A stretch of DNA of 64,000 nucleotides from NCBI RefSeq assembly GCF_000313135.1, contig NW_004457712.1, positions 155,882 through 219,881 of the forward strand, written 5' to 3'. A program made the position numbers and the translations under genes. The notes beneath the pieces were generated by a model. The model ran no database searches, was not told the DNA's origin, and was given only the letters and a program-made list of their open reading frames with translations. This DNA comes from Acanthamoeba castellanii str. Neff (taxonomy: Eukaryota; Discosea; Longamoebia; Acanthamoebidae). This document shows positions 34,701 to 46,975 of the stretch, piece by piece (the stretch's first letter is position 1; every line of letters begins with the position of its first letter).

Positions 34701-37700
34701 TGTCGAGGGTTGCCATACAGCTGTACATCGACCCCGGGGTACATTTTCCTGGGCCTGTGCCGGTGCCGATGCCCAGTCGACAGCAAAAGAAGGTGAGTAC
34801 AAGTACGCGACCAATCGAATGAAAAGATAAAACAAAAACAAAAAAACTGATGCATGGATATACGTGGGTCGGACGGAGTGGTGGTCGCCCGGAGCGGGAG
34901 GCACGGCGTTACGTGCGCCCACGATCCGCTCGGACATCGCGCGGTGGACGCTTTTGGCTCGCTTCGAGGCCGGCTGCGCATCGGTGCTGTGGATGTCAAA
35001 CACCATCTGACGCAGCAATACATGACCAGCCCCATCATCAGTGAGTCAGGCTGGCGGGAATGCACGCAGCGCGTGGATGCAGTGGCTGGGGCGTCGGTCG
35101 GGTGTACCTTGTTGGCGCCCACAAACAACACCAGGTAGGTGCGCTCCTTGTCCGGCGCTGAAACTGGACTGTTACCCTGTTACCCGGGTGCACTACTACG
35201 TCAGCAGGGCACAACCGCTCACCGCTCACCGTGGGAGGCATTGACACACGGGTGGGCGTACAAAAGAGAAGAGGCCTCGCTTCCGCGGTGGCGAGGGATT
35301 GCGTTTGGCCGACGCTTCCTTCTTGTCGACGAGGGCCTTGCTCTGTTCGTCCTTGAGCTTGCACACGTCGATGTCCCCGAGGAACAGCGAGAACTGGTGA
35401 CCAGTTGATACAAACGAGAGAAAGCAAGAGTCAAGTCAACAGCTGATACACACTACAGACCATCATGGCTCGGATCGAGAGTGCGAGGAGGAACGTACGA
35501 CAAAGTTCTGTTGATCGTATTCGCTGTGGAAGCACACAAAACGTTCGGTGATGTACAGTTTGCCCGCGTGGCGTTCGGGCTTGTTGCGCATCCACAGCAC
35601 CGAGCAATCGGACACTGCGCGCACAACCCGACAGGGTGATTGATTGATTGATTGATTAATGGATTAATACATCAAATTGTGCAGTTCAAAGGGGAACAGT
35701 ACCGTCAAGCGGGCTCTGATCGCGCGGCAGGCGGAAGAGGCTGCGGAATTGCTTGAGCTGCCGCTTCTCGAGGAGCGAGGAATGGGTGAGGGGTGTCGGG
35801 AAGGCCAGCACGTCGGTGCTCATCGGTCGCAAGTAACAGCGCGAGCCCGTGTATCGATCCGCCTCGGGCAGCTCGGCTTCGAACTTGCGGAGCATTTCGG
35901 CCTGCCGCTCGCGTCGCTCCCGCCGCCGCTCTTCTTGGCTCTGCTTCTTTTCATCATCATCGTCGCCGTCGCTCTTCAGTCGCTTGGAGTCGCGAGTCAT
36001 CTTGTGATGGTGGTGCCGCCTCTTCTTCGTCTTGGTGTGCCGCTTACGCGCGTGACGTTCGCCCGTGTGGCGGTCGCTACTGTCAGTCTCTTCCGACGAA
36101 GGTGACGATGAGGACGTCTCCAAAGACTTCTCACTCACCGAGTCGCTCTCTTCGCTCTCGCCATCCTGCAACGCGTTAGGCATGTACATGAGCGAACGCG
36201 GTTCCGCATCAACGTCACCAACCTTCTTAAAGAGAGATTATGGGAGGGGGGGCAAGGTGTGGAGGCGCGTACATCGAGCTCGGCTTCGGCGTACCACTGC
36301 CGCATATCGTCATCGCACACAAAGGCGGGAAAGAATGTAGGCTCGTCGGCTGCGGCCACGATGTGCATGATAATGCGGTTGAGCGTGACTTCCCACAGCT
36401 CCTCGAGCACGTTGTAAAGCTCATCGGCCTTCAGCCCCGCAAAGTCGGTGAACACGAACTTCGTGGTTGGTGGTGAAATGGGAATCTGTGTCAGTTGACA
36501 AGCAGTGCGGCCATGCACGGCGGCGGCGGGGTAACGCACAGTGCCGTTGTCGGTGCATAGTTCGATGGACTCGTCGAGTGTGGAAGGTGGCGAATGGATG
36601 ACTGCGGCGCAGGCGTGTCGCGTAATGGAGAGGATCTCGTGCACGGGCAGCAGCAGCTTGCACGACTCGGAGGAGAAGTAGAGCGTATTGGCCGTGATCC
36701 ACAGGATGCCCGCTCGCTTGACGTCGCGTGCCAGAGCACACGAATCATCTGCAGCAGGTGTGCACAGTTCGAGTAAGCCAAAGCCAAAGCCAAAGCCAAA
36801 GCCAGAGAATGATGCGCGGTAGGTGGTGACAATCACGTACAGGCGACGAGGGACTGCTTCTCCTTGTCCCAAGGTCCCTCCAAAGCGGTGACGACCTCCT
36901 TGAACTGGCGCTTGAGCCGCCGCAGTTCATTGGACGCCGTGCGCTCCTTGGGCTCCTTCTGAGCACGACCGCGGATGTCCTTCTTGGTCTTCATCGACAC
37001 GACCTGGTCGGATGTGTAGAGTCGCGATCCCGTCTGGGCTGGTTCGGCCATCGACTGCGTCAGCTGCATGTCCTCTTCCGTGGCCATACCTGCGGTGCAG
37101 AACGACATCGGCCGATTCATGGTGGGTACATGTTCTTAGCACGATGCATTGTTACGGCCAAGTGGCAAGGGTGAAAAACCTGAGATCTTGCGCACAATGA
37201 ACTGATAGACTTCGTTCTCTTCATCGGCGTTGCCCGTCGTGAAGTCGAATTGTGCAAGCGCCGGCACCAGCACGGTCTGTACCGATCCACTTAGCAAATG
37301 CATGCTAATCAATCTTGATGAATAAAGAAAAAAGATAAAGATGAATGATAAAGAATGAAACGCACCTGCAGCCAGTTCCAGTGCTCTCGTATGCGGTGCT
37401 CTTTGTCGGCGTGAGCGACCACGACCAGGTACTTGGTGGTGTCCTCTTTCGTCGGCTTGGGCAAACTGGTCGTGTTGCGCCGTGGGCTGATCCACCCGCT
37501 GAGCGATGCCGTGAGCGAGTGCGGGGGTTGCAGCTGGTGAGAGGTCGCAGAGGCCAAAGCGGGAGAAGTGCCGAGCGCCTTGGTGACGCTGGGGAAGAGA
37601 TCAATTTTCAGAATGATTCTGTAGGGCTTCGATTGCGTCTCCTGGACCGAGCAATCAATCGGTGCAGATGAGTCCTGCTGGTGCGGGCCATCGGCGTCGG

Positions 37701-37986
37701 ATCGCTCAGCTCGGAAGTGGCTAAAAATCGTGCGATTATCTGCAGATGGAGCTGGTGTGGAGGCAAAGAGGTATGGCTTTCTCTTCGACGAAGACGAAGT
37801 GCCGATCGAGGAGGAAGGAGTACGTTCCACTGTACTCCCACTCTGCTTAGCCGCATTTTCCTTGGCCATCTGCCGCTGGGTGAGGAACGGCAGAAATGTT
37901 TGCATTGTGAAGAAATCGTTCTGCTCGAGGGTGCTCCATAGTCGTGGATCCTCCTTGCACGGCCGGGCCGTGGGCTCGACCCACAT
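31728..37986 (-). CDS. TBC1D8/TBC1D9-like Rab GTPase-activating protein with two GRAM domains
   Basis: The minus-strand start at 37986 (MWVEPTARPC) matches the MW start of the TBC1D8/9 family. The KPYRIILKIDL and EHWNWLQ...FIVRKISGF segments align with its N-terminal region. A first GRAM-like region (LLPVHEILSITRH...ELCTDNGTVRYP), then a second, begin FRSLFRLPRDQSPLDG and continue HAGKLYITERFVCFHSE. The TBC domain (about 34220-33290) has DVKRSFPEHGFY (arginine finger), HIGYTQGM (glutamine finger), EEAFWVLAYICEVLVPEYY and LVVDQRVFDELAKECLP, so it should be catalytically competent. A long Ser-rich tail with a KKKKSSR basic patch ends at 31728. It should stimulate GTP hydrolysis on a Rab at endomembranes. 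Many introns are present; exact boundaries in the middle were not all resolved. Confidence 0.85.
34017..34044 (+). repeat. G-rich tract with quadruplex potential
   Basis: Four runs of four or more G separated by single T residues lie in an intron of the Rab-GAP gene. The transcript strand is therefore a CCCCA tract close to the donor. Confidence 0.75.
35638..35666 (+). repeat. GATT tetranucleotide repeat in Rab-GAP intron
   Basis: About five GATT units followed by AATGGATTAAT lie in an intron of the minus-strand gene. Confidence 0.8.
36773..36805 (-). repeat. hexanucleotide repeat (GGCTTT on the transcript strand)
   Basis: Five near-perfect CCAAAG units on the plus strand lie in a Rab-GAP intron. 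The transcript therefore reads GGCTTT units. Confidence 0.85.
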
Positions 37987-38830
37987 CTCTCTTCTACCTC
38001 TTTCTTGTTTAGAGTGCGAGAGCACAAACGAACGCACAGAGCCTCCGGAAATTTCCAATTATAAATAATTCGCTTGCGGGCTCTTGTGCGCTGCATACCC
38101 CACTCCCCAGGTTGTGGGCACTAGTTGCCAGCCATCACCCTCAATCCTGCACGTCCCAAACCTTCTTCCCCCTCGCAGCGATCCCGCAAGCTCGGCCCGG
38201 CGGCGTCGATGGACCTGCGAGCAAGCCACAAGATGTGGAAGGCAACGGAGGTATTCAGAAAATGTGGATTTGTGTTTTTTTTTGTTTTCTTTTTTTGGCG
38301 GATACCCACGAAACGCAAGAGGGGTGTTGTTGTGTATTTGGTTCGGGCCACCACGAAACAGACAAAGGCAAACAGAGAGAGCTTGATCTCTTTCCGTCTG
38401 TCTAGCGCGAGACAGAGCGGCTGTTGTTGCGTACGGCGCGTCTGAGTGTAGGGTGCGCGTGGTCCAGTCTTTCAGCGCCTTGGCCCAGCGTTCCAACCAC
38501 GCCATCTTCAACGCATTCACTTGACGAGGTGCGCCACCTCTTCATCTGCATCTGGCTGTGACTCGCCACAACATCTCGCGAGAAAGAGGCGAAGAGGTTG
38601 GCGGAGAAGGAAGGGACAACAAAAGAAGAGGAGAAATAGAGAAAGGAAAAGTAAAGTGAGCCATCTCCTGCACCTACCTGACAACAAGAAAGGACGGAGA
38701 GCATCAGCCGGTTGCGCCAACCTCAGAGGTCAAGGTGGCCTGTCAGAGGATCCAAGGAAAGGAAGAACGCCGCTGAACATTCCTTAATTCTTTGTTTTGC
38801 TAGGCAATTGTTTGACATCTCTTGCCGATC
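37987..38830. other. divergent intergenic region between Rab-GAP and pseudokinase-kinase genes
   Basis: A TATTTATAATTGG element on the minus strand (about 38056-38068) lies some 75 nt before the Rab-GAP start and may be its TATA box. A T-rich tract is at 38270-38300. One minus-strand open segment (38385-38516) is listed separately. No ncRNA was recognised. Confidence 0.45.
38385..38516 (-). CDS. possible short exon or small ORF, unknown
   Basis: The minus strand reads MNALKMAWLERWAKALKDW and continues about 25 residues before sequence with donor-like GTTTGCC. The composition is protein-like and amphipathic. It could be a first exon of the Rab-GAP or of a small gene, or chance. The Rab-GAP already has a family-matching start at 37986, so I do not join them. 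Confidence 0.2.
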
Positions 38831-41800
38831 ATGGAGTCCTCACAAGGTCCGTTCCTGCCCCACGAACCTCCTATGCTCATAGATTGGCCAACAATTGGGC
38901 AAATTGCGCTACTTCAAAAATCCAATGCCTTTGCCAACCTCGTTCTATCCTCTCCAGTTCTATCCCAGCGCGGGCTGGGCATACCCATGCACTACTTCAT
39001 CGACTTCAACGATATCGTGCTCAACGACAAGATTCACGAAAGTGAGCTGTCGGTGATCTACGAGGGCGAGTACAACGGCCACGAGGTGGCCGTTAAGATC
39101 TTCAACCCGGTCTTCGTCGACCTCCAGTCCTTCAAAGAAGAGTTCCAACTCGTCAGGTACCCACGTGAGCGCTCGTCCCGTGCTCGATATTGAGTGCCTT
39201 CCGGAAGCTCTGCAGCGATCGGGCGCGGTTGGTTCCTCTCTATGCTAATTAGTGCACTGTTGTGCTCACAGTTCAATCCGGTCGCCGCACATGGTGTTCT
39301 TCTATGGTCTGTGCGTGGAGCCCAAGATATGCGTGGTGATGGAGCTGTGCAAGGGCACCATGGAGGAATACCTCTCCAACAGGTACCACTTGTTGATGTC
39401 CGGCGTCTTCGCCGGTGTGGCTTAACACATTCTCAATCCTTGTGCACCAGGGCCAAGATATTCAATTGGGAGATCTTCTTCAAGCTGGGTGAGACGCTAC
39501 TCGCCTCTCTCAAGATGCTGCATCACCAGAATCTCTCAGTCGTGCACTCGGCCATCCGTCCCCAGAATCTCTTGGTTCGCCTTTGCCGCGCAACGCAGCG
39601 CAGCGCAGGGCTGTTAACTGCTCACCGAGTGACGCTGTTCGCAACAGATGACGGGCTATTGGCAGCTGAAGATGGGCGACTTTGGTCGGATGAGGTACAA
39701 CTCCAAGGGAAAGCGGATCACCACCACCTACGACGAAATAGCCATGGCCTACAGCCCGCCGGAGATTCTCGTCCAAGGCGTCACGAGCGACAAGGGCGAT
39801 GTCTACTCTGCCGCTATCGTTCTTTGGGAAATAGCAGCGCGCACGCTCACAGGTCCCTAAGCACGCCACCGTGTCGTAATCCCCCCCCCCCACAGTGACT
39901 CATCATCCTACAACCCCTCGCGCCTGCATGCGCAGGAAGGCACGTCGATCCGTACGAGGGCATGTTGATACAGGGCACATCGACCTATGAGAAAATGAGC
40001 GCTGTCGTCAAGCAGAACCTGCGCCCGAAAAAGCTCGACGACATGCACCCCGACCTGTGTAAGTTGTTGCAGAAGGCCTGGCACGCCGACCCCGAGCAAA
40101 GGCCCACTGCCAGAGGTACTTCTTCTTTGCTCGCGAGTACATTGATCGTTGTGCGGGGTGTGTGCTGATCTGTGCGCGGCCGCAGAATTCTTCAACAAGT
40201 TCAGACAGTTGGAGGAGGACTACGAAGAGAACCCCGACGCGTGGGAGACGGAGCCGCCACCGCCGCCCTTCGCGAGCCTCCACGGCGGCTCGGGCGCGCA
40301 CACCCTCGACTTTGACGACGGCGACTCCTTCCCGGCGGACGACAGAGTGGACTCGTTGAGCGCTCTCGGGAGTGGCAACAGCGGCATCAACATGACGCAG
40401 GAGGAGATGGAGGCCATTCGACTGCAGGTCGACAGCAAAGTGGCGCAGGAATTGCACAAGCCCGCGATGAGATCCGTGCTTCAGCAGATCCAACTGCGCA
40501 GGCGGACGTACGTTGTCGTCGGGACCTTTCGTTGTGGGTTCACTTCTGCATATCAACCGTCTCACGTCTGAGTGAATTGACAGGCTACGCTCTTCGGCGA
40601 GCCACGGAGCAGACATCCAGGCGAAGGACGTGCAACTCCATAAGCTTCTGGGCAGAGGGCACGTCAGCCATTCTCGTTGACGTTCCTTTGTTTCACAGCT
40701 TTTGGCTAATTCTGTGCATTGGCTGTATTTGTGTGCGTTACCACAGTGCGTTTGGTGAGGTGTGGAAGGGCGTTGTGCACGGCACCGAGGTGGCAGTCAA
40801 GAAGCTGCTGATCAAGGATATAAAGAACGAGCGGGGCATTATTCAGGATTTCTTGCGCGAGGTTCAGATGATGACGTATGTCACCCCCACCCCTCCAGTC
40901 CATACCCTTTGCTGCTTACGTCAGCAACTCACGCGCGGCACAAACCCGGGCGTACGCGGGCACAGGAAGCTGCGGCACGGTAATATTTGCCAGCTGATGG
41001 GCGTGTGCATGGAGAAGGACAACCTCATGCTGGTGATGGAGTACTGCCAGAACGGCGATGTGCACACCCTGCTCAACGGTCAGACTCCGCTCACGTTCTT
41101 CCAGCGAATGCAAATCGCACGAGACGTGGCGTTGGCCATGAACTGGCTACACTGCATGGTACGTAGGGCACATGCATGTGGTCCTCCCTTGTGTCCACTG
41201 CTGCGGACCCATTTTTTCATCCTTTACCCTCGCCACCAGAACCCGCCGATCCTGCATTTGGACTTGAAGCCTGCCAACTTCCTGCTCGACAAGAACATGA
41301 CCGTCAAGGTGGCTGATTTCGGTGCGTGCTGCCCTGCTCCATTCCATCGCATGCATTCATGCAGATAGAAGATAATGCTACTATCGCCGGAGGCTGATTG
41401 TATGTGGCGCCGTAATTGTGACCTGCAGGTCTGGCCAAGATCCAGGGAGGCAAGGTGGAGGCCGGGTGGGGCACGCAGTTCTACATGTCGCCCGAGGCCC
41501 AGAGGGGTGATGCCGTTGTCACCGAGAAGGCCGACGTGTTCAGGTACAACCCTAGATTGCGGTTTTCCTTCTTTCGTGTGTTCAGACGCTAAGACCCGTG
41601 TTCCACCCCAAAACAACACAACGCAGCTTTGGCGTGTGTCTGTGGCAGCTCCTCTCGCGTGAGAGTATGTCGGTCGTCCGCAGCTGCCGTTTATTTAGTC
41701 ATTCTTCGCCTCCGCCTCCTTAACACTAGTCTGTTTCTTTCATGTGCCGCCGCAATAGATCCGTTCAAGTACGAGAGGCGAGGCGACCAGGACGTGTGGG

Positions 41801-43099
41801 AGCCGCGTGAGCTGAGAGTGCCCGACTGGTGCCCCAGCGACACGCTCAAGAAGCTCATCGAGGAGTGCTGGCATCCCGACCCCGCTATGCGCCCGACCTT
41901 CTCCAAGATCCTCGCCCACCACTCCTTCCCGCGCATCCTCCTCGAGGCCGAGATCTACGACAGCAAGGCCCGCGACTTCTGGAGCAAATACTTCCTCGTC
42001 GAAACTGCCGTACGCTCTTTCTCTTCCCCCCCCCCCTTCCCACATTCGTGCATTCCTGTACATTCTTGGCCGGCTCGAGCTAACTCTTTGTTTGGCCGGT
42101 TGTACAGCCGAAGCCGACGTGGCCAGTGTTTTGGAGTTGTCTGGCGACTTGTTACCGCCTGCAGGTCCACGCCTCGGATGAGGCCATCATCATGTTCCGC
42201 TCCGCCCTCGGTACTCTTACAGCCAGTTGCGAGTGCCTCACCGAAGACCCTCGCCTAACCATGCGCCCTTTCTTCTTCGATGCCACAGTGACGAAGGAGG
42301 ACGTGGTCACTGCGGCCAACCTGCAAAAATTTGTAGACTACTTCGGCCCGTTCGACTGCCCGGCCATGATCTCTCGGGTTTCCTCCCTCTCCTCATGAAC
42401 GTCGGATTTTTTTGGGGGCTTAATGCGCTGACGCCCCCCCCCCCCGCACATCATCGCACAGTTGTACGACCTGGGAAGCCAGAAGTGGTTCCACGGTGAT
42501 CTCTCCCAGAAGGAAGCCGAGGGCCTGCTCGCCTCGGCAAGCAACTACAACGGCGCTTGGCTGGTACGCATCTCCCCCCCCCCGCGCGAGTTTCCGTACG
42601 GAGGGCGATGCTGACTCGTGCGCGCGTGTGTGTGCGATGCGCAGGTGCGGTACGCGACGCGTCCGGGCGATTTCCGCATCTCGGTGATCCCCTACAACCT
42701 GAGGCGACGGATCACCTTCAAGCATTTCGTGGTCGTCAACACAGAGCCCTATCGTGGCGAGTTCGTTTGGCTCCAGGTAGGTGCCTGCGCGGCTTGTGTC
42801 GCGTGTCGTGTCGTGTCGTGTCGTGTCGTGTCGTGTCGTGTATGTGCTGCAAACTAATGGTTGTGGTGCAGGCGCCTAAGGGGGCGGACATGAAGTCGGT
42901 GGAGGCGGAACGGGATCAGCTGCTCAAGTCGGACAAGCTGAAGCGGTACAAGAGCATCCGCGATCTGATCAAGGATAACCAGAAGAGCCTGGGCATCAAG
43001 TACGACCGCTACATCGACGCCCACACCACCACCTTCTCCAAGAACGGCGGCAACAACAACTGGGCGCCGCCTCGCGTGAGCTCCATGCAGGACGTCTAG
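38831..43099 (+). CDS. tandem pseudokinase-kinase with C-terminal SH2 (SHK/TKL type)
   Basis: Domain 1 (about 39000-40200) is kinase-like: it keeps the VAVK lysine, GDFG and a SPPEIL segment. However, the HRD motif reads HSAIRPQN (39545 on), losing the catalytic Asp, and the Gly loop reads ESELSVIYEG. It is probably a pseudokinase. An acidic linker follows. Domain 2 (about 40640-41960) looks active: GRGAFGEVWKG, VAVKKL, HLDLKPANFLL, VADFGLAK, a MSPEA segment and CWHPDPAMRPTF, all of TKL type. An SH2 domain ends the protein (about 42470-42780), with WFHGDLSQKEAEGLL, WLVRYAT (phosphotyrosine-binding Arg at 42648) and ITFKHFVV. Kinase-SH2 order matches Dictyostelium SHK kinases; the added pseudokinase resembles the JAK layout. 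The exon encoding the Gly loop needs a GC-AG intron (40659-40746). Confidence 0.85.
42803..42842 (+). repeat. perfect GTGTC pentamer array in intron
   Basis: About eight GTGTC units lie in the last intron of the kinase-SH2 gene. Confidence 0.95.
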
Positions 43100-43537
43100 A
43101 CCCTCCCCTTCTTCTCTTCTTTTGTCTCCTCTCCTCTTCAACGACCATCCTGACCCCCAGGGGGGTGGAGAACCAGACCTGAAGGTGCAACAATATGGTG
43201 TTGTGGTGTGTAATTTACTCCTCGTACATATGGTATCATTACAAGCTTTACGACGACGCACACAACACAACACCGCCCGCACTTCCCACTAACATGACCC
43301 CAGCGCAATGATATCATCGAGCTCCAGGTGGGCCGAAAGAAAGCAAGCTAACCGCCAGCGCCCAAAAAGGAAGGGCCGCCCCTTCGACTACAACAATTCA
43401 AAACTGCCGACCACCACCAGCACAACACATCAACAATCTCGCCAGAAGAGGTCCCTCTTCATTCGCTCCCCTCCCCCACATACCATCTCGCTCTTTGGGA
43501 GACTTGCTAGAAAGACATTCACTGGCCCAAATCAAAG
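43100..43537. other. intergenic region kinase-SH2 to RhoGEF
   Basis: This is the 3' untranslated region and the next gene's upstream region; a CA-rich stretch occurs near 43405-43435. I see no coding or RNA feature. Confidence 0.5.
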
Positions 43538-46500
43538 ATGAACAACAATCGACCCCCAGTTACGGATATGCCGCCTTTGCACCAGAACCCCTTCTTCGCC
43601 GGGCGAGCGCAGCAGCACGGCGCGCCCCAACCAGGGCGGACCGGCCTCGTCGAGAAGGATTTCGTGCGGCCGGCCCCAAGGCCGGTTGGAGCTTCTGCTC
43701 CCTCAGCGTCCTCCTCCACGCCAGCCTCAGCCCTAACCACGCGCGCGCTCCCCTCTACACCCCCAGCCCCGATTGCTTCCTCCAACCCTCGACCACAGGT
43801 CTCTACAGCTGCCGCGCCACAACAAAGGCCCCTCTCCTCTTCCGTTTCCTTCATCCAGCGTTCGCCAACGGCAACTGGCGGGTGCGCCGCACAAGCCCCT
43901 GTGGCGGGTGCGGCGGTTCCAAGCAGTTCGAGCGCGGGCGCGGGCTCGAGAGGAGGCTCGCAGATCCAACGGCCAGGGGGCGTGTCGTTCGGGCCGTCCT
44001 CCTTCGCACCAGCTACAACGCCACCGTCTTCCACAGTGTCCACCTCCACACCCGGCTCGCGCCCTTTGCCCGCCGCAGGTCCGGCCGCCCCGACCAGGAC
44101 CACATCGGCCCGGGCCGCCACAGCCTCTTCCGTCCAGCTGCCAGCCTCAGCGATGGGTTCATCCATCACGCGCTCCACGGGCACCCGGCCCAGCGGTGCA
44201 GCCCCGCAGCGGCCGGTGTCGGCTGCCTACACGCAAGCCGCCATAACCAAGTCGCTGGCGGCGGACGCATCGTCGAGGGCGGTAGCCAGGATGTCGCGGG
44301 CCGGCTCGCAGGTGCATCGCGCCGCCGCCATCACAGAGCTCGGCGCGCTCAACACCCAGGAGCTCGCGGCCGAGGAGCGTCTAGCAGGGCTGTGGGGCAG
44401 GCCCGTCGGCTCGCCCTGCAACGCCCTCGAGCGCGCCATCGGCGCTCGCTTCAACTCGGACGGTACCACCACCAGTGTTGTGCGTGTCGTTCGTACTTTC
44501 GTGTCGTGTCGTGTCGTGTTCTGTGACGGTGAGCTGACTCAACAAGGCCCGCAGGGGAGGTGGACAAGTTTGTGAAGGGCATGATTCGCATTCAGAGGCT
44601 GGCGGCGCCCTACCGCAAGAAAGTGAAGAACATCCACTATCGACGAAACGTGGCGCGTGAGATCCTCAAGACGGAGGAGTTCTACGTGGAGAGCCTAGAC
44701 GTCCTCCTTTGCGTACGCTCTCGCACTGCTCATGGGCAGGACCCAACCCCATTTCCATCTTATCCCCTTTCACCACGTGCACGTACAGACATTCTTGGAG
44801 CCGTTGATGAAGCTGGCTGCATTGAAGAAGGAGCAGCTCCCCCAGATCACCAACCTCGTGTCCAATTTGGTGGTTCGTACCTACTCTTCGCAGAGAGCCG
44901 GATTGACCAACAGAGCCAAACTTATATACTGTTGTGAGTAGATCATCAGGAACTTTAACAAGACGCTGCTGCAAGATATGCGACCACGACTCGAAGCCTG
45001 GAGCGAGAGTCAATGCATTGGCGACATCTTTGTCTCTACGGTACGTGCAGGACACCAAGTGCGGCACATGATCTGTTTTATTCTTATTCTCACCCGTGCG
45101 TCGAATGAACTATGTTCAGAGCATGTATTTGAAGTCGTACACCGTCTATGTCAGCATCTACAACGGCGCCACGACGGAGCTCGTTGATTGCTGCAAGCGG
45201 AACGTCGAGATCGATTCTTTCCTGACCGTACGCCCCACCCCTTGCTTGAAGTCACTTGTCGTACCATGCATCTGATGTGATTGGGTGGTTCTTTTTACTC
45301 AGGCCCAATCCGAACAGGCCTCCCGCCAATCCATCTACGCCTACCTCATCCAGCCCGTGCAGCGCATCCCTCGCTACAGGTGAGCCGCCCCCTCACCTGC
45401 AGCTCAAGTGACACTGGAGTGACCGCCATGACTCATCGTCATTATCATTGCTTTCGGTTGTTGATAGGATGCTGCTGGCGGACTTGTTGAAGCACACGGG
45501 GCCAACGCACAAGGACCACGCTAACCTGGAGAAGGCGACGAACCTCGTGGGAGACGTGGCGAGCATCGTCAACAGCAAGGCCGCCGAGGCCGAGCGCATC
45601 GCCAAGGTCATCGAGATCCAGAACCGCCTGATCGGCTGCGCAGTGGTTCGTCTGACCTCCCCCCCCCAAACCGCCAACACCCAAGAGCGTCGGGTCAAGT
45701 GATGTGACGCGTGCAGGGCCTGGTGTCGCCTAGCCGTCGGTTCGTGGAAAGCAGCTTGGTGCTGGTGTGGAACAACAATATGAAGCCGGACCAAGCGGAG
45801 AGGCGGGTGATCTTCCTCTTCAACGATCTCATCGTTGAAGCCAAGCCAAGCAAGAAGGTACCCTCTAGGCGCGCCACAAACGCGGAGTAAGCACGACATT
45901 GACTTTGCCCTCCCCCCTCCCACAAATTATAGGGTGGAGAAGAGGACAAGGTGAAGTTCATACAGGACTACCACCTGACGCGCCTGCATCCAGTCATCTC
46001 TGATGAAGGCACTACACCCACACAAGCGCATACGCGCTCATTCACTTCGTCGTCTGACGGAAGTCAATGTTGCTCTTTACTTTTCGACAGAGAGTCGCTC
46101 GGACCACCACTACGGGATCTTCCTCCTGATGGAGGGCGGCGAGCCCTTGCTCAAGCTCTTCTTCAAGGAGAAGGTCGAGCGCGACAAAATCAAGGAGGAA
46201 CTGAAGAAGGTGCTCGATGAGCTCAAAGTCAACCGTCAGAAATACGAAGGTACCCCCCCCCGATAATGTGCACCACGGCTGGAGCTTGGTGAGGTGCCTG
46301 ATTGACGATTTGCCATTTTGGTGTGCGCCAGAGTTGGTGGACAAGCGGGCACGCGAGCGAGCAGAGAAGACCAAGGAGATGTTCGACGCAAGATACAACC
46401 TCAACTCCTCGTCGTCCGAGAGTACGTCTCCTCTCACACGGTGCACGTACTAGTGCGGGAGCGACACACGACACTAAACCCAAAATGTGTGAATCGGCAC

Positions 46501-46975
46501 AGCGGAACCAACGCCCGCTGCCGAAGGAGGCAAAGATAACAAGTGGGAGGCGCGACTCAAGGCCATGAAGGAGAGGCAGGCCGCCCTCAGACAACAGCCC
46601 GTACCTTTCTCCTTCCCACTGCACACAACACACAACTCTAACAAAGACACACACATACAGGAGGAGACGCCCCAGACCAAGAGCCGAAGCTTGAGCACGG
46701 GCCTGCCGCCAGCCAAGGAGGCGTTGGGCGTCCCACAGCAGCCAGCGGGTCCCGCCGGAGGTAGGAGTGCCACGGTGGCATCGGCACGGTACTCGCTGCC
46801 GCCGACGCTAATGCCGCCCCAGCCTTCGCCGGTGAGCGAGAAGCTGAGCAGCAGCGGAGGCGGGGTAGCCACCAAGTCGCCGCAAAAGAAGAAAGGCAAC
46901 ATCAGCCGACTAAGCGCCTTCTTTGGTGGCTCGTCGGCCAAGAAGATGAACAAGGACAAGGACGCGACAGCGTGA
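43538..46975 (+). CDS. Rho guanine nucleotide exchange factor (DH-PH)
   Basis: The ATG at 43538 opens a disordered Pro/Ser/Ala region of about 300 residues. A basic IQ-like helix follows (FVKGMIRIQRLAAPYRKKV). The DH domain shows NVAREILKTEEFYVESL (helix 1), FLEPLMKLAALKKEQL, then IIRNFNKTLLQDMRPRL, MYLKSYTVYVSIYNGA and AYLIQPVQRIPRYRMLLADLL (the most conserved helix). The PH domain reads LVLVWNNNMK, RRVIFLFNDLIVEAK and HYGIFLLMEGG, and a charged coiled coil and a Ser/Pro-rich basic tail follow. It catalyses GDP release from Rho/Rac-type GTPases to control actin. Some introns carry poly-C or CGTGT tracts. It is convergent with the TLC gene. Confidence 0.9.

Noticed and set aside
37987..38058. 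Upstream extension of the Rab-GAP start to 38058
   Set aside because: The frame there opens at a TTG codon; the first ATG, at 37986, matches the MW start of the TBC1D8/9 family.
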